A stretch of DNA of 12,876 bases. It comes from Jaenimonas drosophilae. Taxonomy: Eukaryota > Euglenozoa > Kinetoplastea > Trypanosomatida > Trypanosomatidae. Every line of letters begins with the position of its first letter. Within the stretch, counting starts at the first letter, position 1. A program made the translations under genes and the position numbers. Below are positions 7,458-12,876 of this stretch, piece by piece. The stretch covers positions 1-12,876 of the forward strand of contig JASAON010001322.1 of the NCBI GenBank assembly GCA_030849065.1. Direction: 5' to 3'. Under the pieces are notes generated by a model that made no database searches, had not been told where the DNA came from, and saw only the letters and a program-made list of their open reading frames with translations.

Positions 7458-7475
7458 TTTTTTTTTTGTTTCAAG
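7458..7475 (+). promoter_or_regulatory. Candidate trans-splice acceptor for the 7515 gene
   Basis: A run of ten T is followed by GTTTCAAG, with AG at 7474-7475. The first ATG after it is at 7515, giving a 39-base 5' UTR. A second AG at 7489-7490 is possible. Confidence 0.6.
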
Positions 7476-7514
7476 GCGCGCGGTACGTAGATTTGGTTGT
7501 TGTGTGGGTGTTGG

Positions 7515-8225
7515 ATGCCGCCCGTGTCAGGAATGAACAGCGGCATCGCCTCATCCTCGTCTGGGGTGAAGACGGCGTTGGACCACCACAACAATGTTGA
7601 TGATGAATTAGACGCGAGCTGCCGCGATGTGCTACGGCATCCGTTGGTGGCGGAGTTGCTGGCCGAGAATGAGGCTCTCCTCGCGGCACTTCATAACAGT
7701 CGTGCAGTAGCTGCAGAGCGGGATGCCGCCATTTTTCACGCCTTTTGGTCATTGGAGGAGCAACAACGTCAGCGAGTGTGCGTTCGTGAGGCGGAGCGGC
7801 GTGGGGCGGTTCTTCATCTTCTCTGGCGCAGCTTGATGGAGCACACGCAGCTCCTCGAGCAGGACTACAGCGACGTACAACGCGAGATGTCTGTGTTGCA
7901 ACGCTTCATGACTCTCGCACAGGAGAACCTTTCGGTGCCAGCAAGCCAGGAGCTCGCACAGGATGTGGAGCTCTTCGACGTGGTGCGGCGCGTATCGATG
8001 GGCACACCAACCTCACAACGTTTTTCTGGACTGAAGCGCCGCCGTGAAAACTCCGCCGACACGGCACGCTTAAGTGGCAGCAGCTGCATCAACATTCGCT
8101 CGGCATCATCACCACCGGAGAAGAAGACGCCATCTGCCGCGGCTCAACCAAAGGTGCATGCGTCAAGCACCAACAGCCCCTCCCCCATCACGGTGATGCG
8201 GCGAACGATAGATCAAGGACGGTAG
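7515..8225 (+). CDS. Coiled-coil protein with basic cluster, unknown function
   Basis: From the first ATG after the poly-T splice site the frame encodes 236 residues; the frame is open slightly further upstream but without an ATG, and a second Met lies six codons later. Residues from about 40 to 150 are rich in Glu, Leu, Gln and Arg with heptad-like spacing and should form a long coiled coil, including segments around LLAENEALLAAL and LEQDYSDVQREM. After it comes a Ser/Pro/Thr-rich, probably disordered tail with a basic KRRREN cluster near residue 173, which could be a nuclear localisation signal or simply a linker. No catalytic motif, signal peptide or membrane span is visible. A cytoskeletal, basal-body or nuclear scaffold role would fit such a protein, but nothing specific supports one. 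Confidence 0.8.
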   Translation: MPPVSGMNSGIASSSSGVKTALDHHNNVDDELDASCRDVLRHPLVAELLAENEALLAALHNSRAVAAERDAAIFHAFWSLEEQQRQRVCVREAERRGAVLHLLWRSLMEHTQLLEQDYSDVQREMSVLQRFMTLAQENLSVPASQELAQDVELFDVVRRVSMGTPTSQRFSGLKRRRENSADTARLSGSSCINIRSASSPPEKKTPSAAAQPKVHASSTNSPSPITVMRRTIDQGR

Positions 8226-8370
8226 CGTGAGGAGATGAGGCTACCCGTTGCCAAGGCCGCATCTCCGCTTACAAACACATGCAAAAACAAATCTGCCATC
8301 TAACTATGTTCGTTGTTGTGTGGAACACTGCCCACATGTTGTGTGGGTACATGCAACACAACCTCCTCGC

Positions 8371-8406
8371 TTCACAATTCTTCTCCCCTCATATTCTTCA
8401 TGATAG
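8371..8406 (+). promoter_or_regulatory. Candidate trans-splice acceptor for the 8470 gene
   Basis: A T/C-rich stretch ends near AG 8405-8406. No ATG lies between it and the start at 8470, giving a 63-base 5' UTR that contains a CAA repeat. The AG at 8459-8460 after a short pyrimidine run is an alternative that would leave only nine bases. Confidence 0.4.
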
Positions 8407-8417
8407 CCTGTGCTGCT

Positions 8418-8439
8418 ACAACAACAACAACAACAACAA
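8418..8439 (+). repeat. CAA trinucleotide repeat in probable 5' UTR
   Basis: About seven CAA units lie 30 bases before the 8470 start codon. If the acceptor at 8406 is used, the repeat lies in the 5' UTR. Unstructured CAA runs in leaders are known in other eukaryotes to favour scanning; that role here is inferred. Confidence 0.85.
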
Positions 8440-8469
8440 GAACATCATCATTCTTCCTAGATACACGTC

Positions 8470-8781
8470 ATGAGCGCAGAGGACGACGGCAACTCCGGCG
8501 AGAACCCAAGCGGCCACGAATTCGAAGACGTTGAGGCGGTTCTTCGTCTTCCCGATAGTGATGACGAAGATAGCGGCCTCCCACTCGCCGACAAACTGGC
8601 CGTAGGTATCCGACGCCCGCGCAACCTCCGCAAGGATGATGGCTACGCCGATGGCGTGGATGCGCGCATTCACCGCGCAGACCTGAGCCAACTACGCATG
8701 TCGGAGCTCGGAAAAGACGTTGAGGGCATTCAGCTGGCACTCCGCAACCTCCACGCCAAGAAGGGCGATAATCTGTGGTGA
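8470..8781 (+). CDS. Small acidic protein, unknown function
   Basis: The frame encodes 103 residues and ends in TGA. The ATG is the first after both candidate splice sites. The N-terminal third is acidic, rich in Asp, Glu, Ser and Gly and likely disordered, with a DSDDEDSG run near residue 29 that resembles a casein kinase 2 target. A short basic stretch (RRPRNLRK) follows near residue 48. The C-terminal 40 residues look like one amphipathic helix (SQLRMSELGKDVEGIQLALRN) with a KKGDNLW end. There is no signal peptide or membrane span. The regular coding composition and tight placement between two spacers of normal size argue that it is real despite its size. I do not recognise the family; its shape would suit a small subunit of a larger complex. 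Confidence 0.78.
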   Translation: MSAEDDGNSGENPSGHEFEDVEAVLRLPDSDDEDSGLPLADKLAVGIRRPRNLRKDDGYADGVDARIHRADLSQLRMSELGKDVEGIQLALRNLHAKKGDNLW

Positions 8782-8914
8782 TGAAACTGCGTGGAGGTCA
8801 TGTTGGTCATGTAGATAGAGCGCCGTGGATTGCAAAAAAAGAAAAAATAATAGTTGTGTGTGGGTGTGTTGTGGTCGCACCTCCATGTCTTTACACCTAG
8901 TAGTGTTTGATGCA

Positions 8915-8960
8915 TTTTTTTTTTCGTGCTCTTCATTCTTGTGTTGTTGTTTGGACGTAG
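8915..8960 (+). promoter_or_regulatory. Candidate trans-splice acceptor for the 9043 gene
   Basis: A run of ten T and further T-rich sequence lead to AG at 8959-8960. The first ATG after it is the ATG-TAG at 9037, followed at once by the main start at 9043. Later AGs at 9003-9004, 9007-9008 and 9028-9029 are alternatives; all keep the ATG-TAG in the leader. Confidence 0.5.
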
Positions 8961-9036
8961 CCCACCTCACCTCCTCGCGATCACCATCTGTGCTCACTCC
9001 ACAGACTAGAGCTTCTCATCGCCATACAGTGAGGGG

Positions 9037-9042
9037 ATGTAG
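9037..9042 (+). promoter_or_regulatory. ATG-TAG start-stop element abutting the start codon
   Basis: The six bases ATGTAG directly precede the ATG at 9043, in the same frame, so the smallest possible upstream frame (Met then stop) touches the main start. Start-stop elements are known in other eukaryotes to stall ribosomes and lower downstream translation. Only use of the AG at 9041-9042 as acceptor would remove it, leaving no 5' UTR. A regulatory effect here is inference. Confidence 0.5.
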
Positions 9043-12036
9043 ATGGCCAATCGTGCGCTACATGTTCTTCGCACGGCTGCAATTGTGCTGCTTCTCGGCA
9101 TCTTCATTTCACATGGGCCAAAGTGGTATGCGTCGAGCAAGGCTGATGAGCGCCCGCATCAGCAAGTACATGTGCTGGCAGATATTCCCTCCAATAGCAT
9201 CTTCTCTGGTCTCATTTTTCCGCCTCGCGTAGAGGAGGACAACCACACCTTTGAAAACCATGGATTTGCACATCTCTTCCGGCACCAACGCTCACCACAT
9301 GTGCGTCATGCCGATTTGCTGCGCTTCTACTCCGCGGAGGAGGTGGCCTCGATGGAGTTGGCACATCAATCCTACGAACGTGCGCTCGATGATCCTCTGG
9401 TGCCACTATCTTCCACCACGCACATCGCCAACAAGGCAGCAACCCTGGTGCGCTTCACCTCACGCTACGTTCTTAACGTTGACGCCAGCAACACCAACAC
9501 CGACACCATCACGACGCCAACAACACCCATCACCGATGCATCGCGCATGTGGCCCTACTTCTTTCACTACGCCAACTACGTGAAGGACTTGCAGAAGGAC
9601 CATATGCGACGAGAGGTGGTGGAAGGGGTGGTGAATATAGATCATCACCTCTGGTCGGCCATCATGGAAGGCCAGGCGGATGAGGTGCTGATGCTCATCT
9701 ACAACGACTGGAACGCGGGTACGGTGGCGGCCCTAACCGCGATGCGCGATTTTGTCCGCCGCTATCCGTGGCTGAAGCCAATGAATATGAGTGGTACGGC
9801 CATGGTGGGCAGTCAGGTGCTCATCACCGCCCCTGCCGCCTTTAGCTCGGTGTGGCAGGCACGCCACCCACGTACTTTTGGCAACGCACCGGTGCAGCCC
9901 GCGGAGGTGATTCTGCGACCAGATGCCGATGTGTGGCTCGCGCGGCGTGTGGCCTCCCCGAGTGAAGATCGACGCATTCCTCTCGTTCATTTGGTCGGTG
10001 CCATGCATCTCCCCTCCATGACATTCATGGCATCCAACAGCTCCGCCCCCTGCTTCACACACCCACTCAGTGATAGCGCCCCCTACGCAGTCTTTGTGGA
10101 TCGTCTGCGTGGCTCCGGCCAGCACCCAATCACAACAAGAGCCTTGGATGTGAAGGGGCTGGCTAACTTTGTCGTGCGCCACTCCGGTACCACCGTGATG
10201 CTGGAGTCGCTGGATCAGATTCGCTCACTGGTGTGTGCCTACGGCCGCATCGCCATTCTGGTGGCCAATCGAATGCAGAGCCGAGCTGACTGGCTCAGGT
10301 TATGGATATCGCAGCGCGATAGCGTCCTTCACATCATCCGCCGCCAACACATGCCCATCTTCGTGTATACCCCAACCACAGGTGTGGACGAGGCCGCCTT
10401 CTTTTCCTTCTTGAGTTCCATCACCTACAGAGGGAAACGGGCCGTGACGTCTCGCTGGCGTGTGTTGATCATGCTGATGGAGAGCATTCACCGTGATGAG
10501 CTGGCCTGCGCAGATCCACGCGAGTGGGTTCGAACGGATATCACCGCTGAGCCTCCCGAGATGGGGGAGATCGCGGCCCTTCGGTGGGATCGGTGGGCGG
10601 CGCATGAGCTCATCGATCTCATCGAGGATGAAGAGCAGCGCCGACCCATCGTGGATGTGTCGGGACGCACCTTCCACGAGGTGCTCGATGCCACATTTGG
10701 GTATACTCTGCGACGCCCTCGACCACGCTGCCTCGATGGGGAGCCATCGGCGGCCTGCCTCTCACACCCCGCACTGAATCGGCCAGTGCGTCGATGGCAT
10801 CCCCGCGATTGGCGTCCGTGGAAGCGATCGCTGCTGCTGGTGATGGATGAAGCGCACAAGGGCTCCTCCTGTGGTGCGCATGTTCGGCGAATGGTGCTAC
10901 TTACGAACACCACCTATGATGCGGCAGAGCAACGCGTGGGCGTCATTTCGCCAGGCGACGCACCAGAGCTGGTGGAGGAGCTCCAACATGCTGCCGTCAT
11001 GGCCGCATCGGTTCCGAAGGCTGCACGCGAGCTGTGCTACACCACCGTTGCCCAACGCCTGATTCGGCATGGGTGCCGTCTGTGGTGCCAAGTACTGGAT
11101 GGCACTCTCATGTACATGGAAGATCTGCCAGAGGAAGCCACGACAGCCGCGGTGGAGGAGGAGGAGGGCAAGCACGCTGACGAGGAGGTGGCCGCCATGA
11201 TGGATGCTCATCCGCGGCCCCTCGCCGCGCCATCCCACGGGGTGATGATGAACGCCTTGATGGAGCTCGACGCACTATTGGAGGTGTCTGCACAGGAGCA
11301 TCAAGAGCAAGACAGTGGGGAAGCAACAATGAAGTCGAGCCTCCACTGCAACGACGGATCGCAGCCCTCGGCGTGTTGGTCGTTGGTGTTCCCACCAACG
11401 TTGGCGGCACCAGTGGTGATGTACGCCCCCTACGACCTCCCCTTTGGTGCTGCGCGTCGTGGGTCCCTCCATCACACGGGCGACGACGAGCATGTGCCGA
11501 GGACGCAGCTCTCTATGCTCCTACTCCATGACAACTCCTGTGGCCTCTCAGCCAACTACGTGAAGGCCTTCCGCCTCATTCGCTCATGCTCCACAGCGTT
11601 GTCAATGATGGAGCTGGACCTTAGCCGTGCAGCAAGCGGGCAGCGCGAAACCACACACCACCACGAAGAAACACACCAACTCTGCCAGCACATTGTGCGC
11701 CATCCGCCTTCCCCAACGTCCACCCATGAGGCCGCTCTCCCCTCTACAACTACTGCCACCCTTGCACATTGGTCGAAGCTCTTGTGCCCTGTTTGGCTCA
11801 GCCTGCACCACGGAATGGAGCTACGACCCCCGCAGTTGCTGGTGGCCAACTCCACCCACGTCCTTGCCACCCTCAGCACATCTGTCTACGCAGAACCGGG
11901 AGACTGGGTGGCGGCGCTGATTGCCATGCTGCGCACCATGGATGAGCAGATGGAGGCCAAACATCACCACCTACGCCAATGCACGCGTCAGCGCATCCAA
12001 GACGAAGTGCATCGACGTGCTCGTATGAGGCGTTAG
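9043..12036 (+). CDS. Signal-anchored luminal protein with degenerate thioredoxin/PDI-like segments
   Basis: This 997-residue protein starts with a signal or signal-anchor (hydrophobic about 10-24 after ANRALHVLR), so it should enter the ER. Five N-glycosylation sequons (Asn67, 248, 332, 622, 936) agree with a luminal location. Residues about 197-310 read like a thioredoxin fold: VLMLIYNDWNAGTVAAL at 215-231 matches the family's 'vlV.FyApWCghCk.l', but both active-site cysteines are replaced (Asn224-Ala-Gly-Thr227), followed by a PAEVIL strand at 286-291. Residues 365-470 resemble a PDI b-type fold. A third possible fold starts at SLLLVMDEAHK (596-606), and a PPQLLVANS strand lies near 929. 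An acidic insert spans about 690-720. There is no KDEL-like end; the C-terminus is basic. Coding capacity and signal are firm; the thioredoxin relation is a by-eye inference. A non-redox chaperone or glycoprotein quality-control role would fit such folds but is not shown. Confidence 0.87.
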   Translation: MANRALHVLRTAAIVLLLGIFISHGPKWYASSKADERPHQQVHVLADIPSNSIFSGLIFPPRVEEDNHTFENHGFAHLFRHQRSPHVRHADLLRFYSAEEVASMELAHQSYERALDDPLVPLSSTTHIANKAATLVRFTSRYVLNVDASNTNTDTITTPTTPITDASRMWPYFFHYANYVKDLQKDHMRREVVEGVVNIDHHLWSAIMEGQADEVLMLIYNDWNAGTVAALTAMRDFVRRYPWLKPMNMSGTAMVGSQVLITAPAAFSSVWQARHPRTFGNAPVQPAEVILRPDADVWLARRVASPSEDRRIPLVHLVGAMHLPSMTFMASNSSAPCFTHPLSDSAPYAVFVDRLRGSGQHPITTRALDVKGLANFVVRHSGTTVMLESLDQIRSLVCAYGRIAILVANRMQSRADWLRLWISQRDSVLHIIRRQHMPIFVYTPTTGVDEAAFFSFLSSITYRGKRAVTSRWRVLIMLMESIHRDELACADPREWVRTDITAEPPEMGEIAALRWDRWAAHELIDLIEDEEQRRPIVDVSGRTFHEVLDATFGYTLRRPRPRCLDGEPSAACLSHPALNRPVRRWHPRDWRPWKRSLLLVMDEAHKGSSCGAHVRRMVLLTNTTYDAAEQRVGVISPGDAPELVEELQHAAVMAASVPKAARELCYTTVAQRLIRHGCRLWCQVLDGTLMYMEDLPEEATTAAVEEEEGKHADEEVAAMMDAHPRPLAAPSHGVMMNALMELDALLEVSAQEHQEQDSGEATMKSSLHCNDGSQPSACWSLVFPPTLAAPVVMYAPYDLPFGAARRGSLHHTGDDEHVPRTQLSMLLLHDNSCGLSANYVKAFRLIRSCSTALSMMELDLSRAASGQRETTHHHEETHQLCQHIVRHPPSPTSTHEAALPSTTTATLAHWSKLLCPVWLSLHHGMELRPPQLLVANSTHVLATLSTSVYAEPGDWVAALIAMLRTMDEQMEAKHHHLRQCTRQRIQDEVHRRARMRR

Positions 12037-12154
12037 CACAGAGAGATAGTCGTCCACTTCTCATCCATGTGTTGTGCGCGGCTCCCCACAAACAGTCTTC
12101 AAACTTCGTATGTCTCTCCTTGATCCTTCACTGGCTGACCTCGACCCTTTCGCT

Positions 12155-12207
12155 CCACGTTCCTCCTACTCCGTCATCTTCCTTCACTTTCTTGGTTCTT
12201 GGTCAAG
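12155..12207 (+). promoter_or_regulatory. Candidate trans-splice acceptor for the 12314 gene
   Basis: A long T/C-rich stretch ends in AG at 12206-12207, with a second AG at 12213-12214. No ATG occurs between it and the start at 12314, giving a leader of about 100-106 bases that includes a CA run. Confidence 0.5.
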
Positions 12208-12285
12208 CTGCTAGACGTCGTGCCAACCTTCCGCTGGGCACTTCCTTCACCCTCCTGAGCCCACTGGACAAGACACCTATCGACA

Positions 12286-12302
12286 CCACACACACACACA
12301 CA
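12286..12302 (+). repeat. CA dinucleotide repeat in probable 5' UTR
   Basis: About eight CA units end about a dozen bases before the 12314 start codon, inside the predicted 5' UTR. Confidence 0.8.
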
Positions 12303-12313
12303 GACGTCATATC

Positions 12314-12871
12314 ATGGCCGGCACACAGGAATCACCGCTGCTGAACTTCGACATCAACCGCCCCACGGAGTCTCCCTTCATCACTGACCCAGCAGAGGCA
12401 GAGGCCCTGAACGTCCCTGTCGCCTACGTTCGTCGTATCGAAGAAGCACAGCGCACCTTCAGCGCTCATCATCTTCAGCATCGCCTCTACACCGCCGCGT
12501 GGAGCCATGCCACGACCACCATCGCCATTCAATGTGGGTGGCTCGGCATCGGCTCGTGGGTCATGAGCCGAGGACTGCGCTACTCTGACCCCATGAACTC
12601 CATCGTGGGCCGCTGGGTCCAGCACACGACTCTGCGCCGTCTCACCACGCCCATCTCTTGTCTCGGACTAACCATTGTTGGTGCCACCTGCACCCAGCTA
12701 CCCTACGACATCCGTCTCTACAAGGATGCGGCAGCTAACTTGCAGGTAGAGGAACAACACATGACCGCGGCCCTTCGTGAACGTGAGGTAGCCCTTACAG
12801 AAGGAAGAGCAGCCATGAACCACACCGACAAGGAAGAACATGACCGCTTCACCAAAAACATGGCATCTTAA
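12314..12871 (+). CDS. Small protein with two probable membrane helices, unknown function
   Basis: The frame encodes 185 residues and ends in TAA five bases before the window end. The ATG is the first after the candidate splice site. Two moderately hydrophobic segments, about residues 62-84 (around IAIQCGWLGIGSWVM) and 111-130 (around ISCLGLTIVGA), could form a membrane hairpin joined by a short polar loop with Arg100 and Arg108-Arg109. The first 60 residues are polar with a helix-like AYVRRIEEAQRTF stretch, and residues 135-180 form a charged amphipathic helix. There is no cleavable signal. Small two-helix proteins with charged flanks are common in the inner mitochondrial membrane and its respiratory complexes, so that location is plausible, but I do not recognise the family and no targeting peptide is obvious. 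Confidence 0.83.
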   Translation: MAGTQESPLLNFDINRPTESPFITDPAEAEALNVPVAYVRRIEEAQRTFSAHHLQHRLYTAAWSHATTTIAIQCGWLGIGSWVMSRGLRYSDPMNSIVGRWVQHTTLRRLTTPISCLGLTIVGATCTQLPYDIRLYKDAAANLQVEEQHMTAALREREVALTEGRAAMNHTDKEEHDRFTKNMAS

Positions 12872-12876
12872 CTTTA

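Noticed and set aside
9043..12036. The 997-residue protein as UDP-glucose:glycoprotein glucosyltransferase
   Set aside because: UGGT has thioredoxin-like folds, but it also needs a C-terminal glycosyltransferase domain with a DxD motif in the right context and is usually longer. The C-terminal part here shows no such domain.
11979..12344. 121-residue plus-strand frame across the last spacer
   Set aside because: It runs from one gene end through the pyrimidine tract into the next start. Its Ser/Thr/Leu composition reflects the spacer.
1..12876. tRNA, rRNA, spliced-leader RNA genes or transposable elements
   Set aside because: I looked for tRNA B-box-like sequence, spliced-leader-like sequence, terminal repeats and reverse transcriptase or transposase motifs and found none. 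A tRNAscan or covariance-model search would be the decisive check.

Overview
The window looks like nuclear DNA of a kinetoplastid protist, most likely a trypanosomatid with moderate to high GC content. Eight intact genes, all on the + strand, run head to tail. None needs an intron to stay open. Each is preceded by a 190-400 base spacer with a pyrimidine-rich tract followed by AG, as expected for trans-splicing of a polycistronic transcript. There is no sign of bacterial ribosome binding sites, operators or terminators. The genus cannot be fixed from the sequence, and no SL RNA, tRNA, mobile element or CRISPR array was found.

Layout. Bases 1-972 hold no convincing gene; they are low-complexity pyrimidine, TTG/CTG and CA tracts, probably the 3' UTR and spacer of a gene to the left. 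Then follow: a 136-residue Lys/Glu-rich helical protein (973-1383); a SETD3/Rubisco-LSMT-type SET-domain methyltransferase with one undetermined base (1585-2976); a 665-residue polytopic membrane protein with an F-box-like segment before its first membrane helix (3383-5380); a 553-residue helical protein of unknown function (5660-7321); a 236-residue coiled-coil protein with a basic cluster (7515-8225); a 103-residue acidic protein (8470-8781); a 997-residue signal-anchored, probably ER-luminal protein with degenerate thioredoxin/PDI-like segments (9043-12036); and a 185-residue protein with two probable membrane helices (12314-12871).

Co-transcription in this group does not imply shared function, so these genes should not be read as one pathway. 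Control is expected after transcription. Two genes carry upstream ATGs that could matter: an ATG-TAG start-stop element directly touching the start codon of the 997-residue protein, and an overlapping short upstream frame at the F-box membrane protein that one possible splice site would remove.

The most interesting items are the F-box plus six-membrane-helix architecture, the large protein with thioredoxin-like folds lacking CxxC, and the SET protein whose conserved C-terminal motif is split by an insertion. All domain calls were made by eye and need profile searches.
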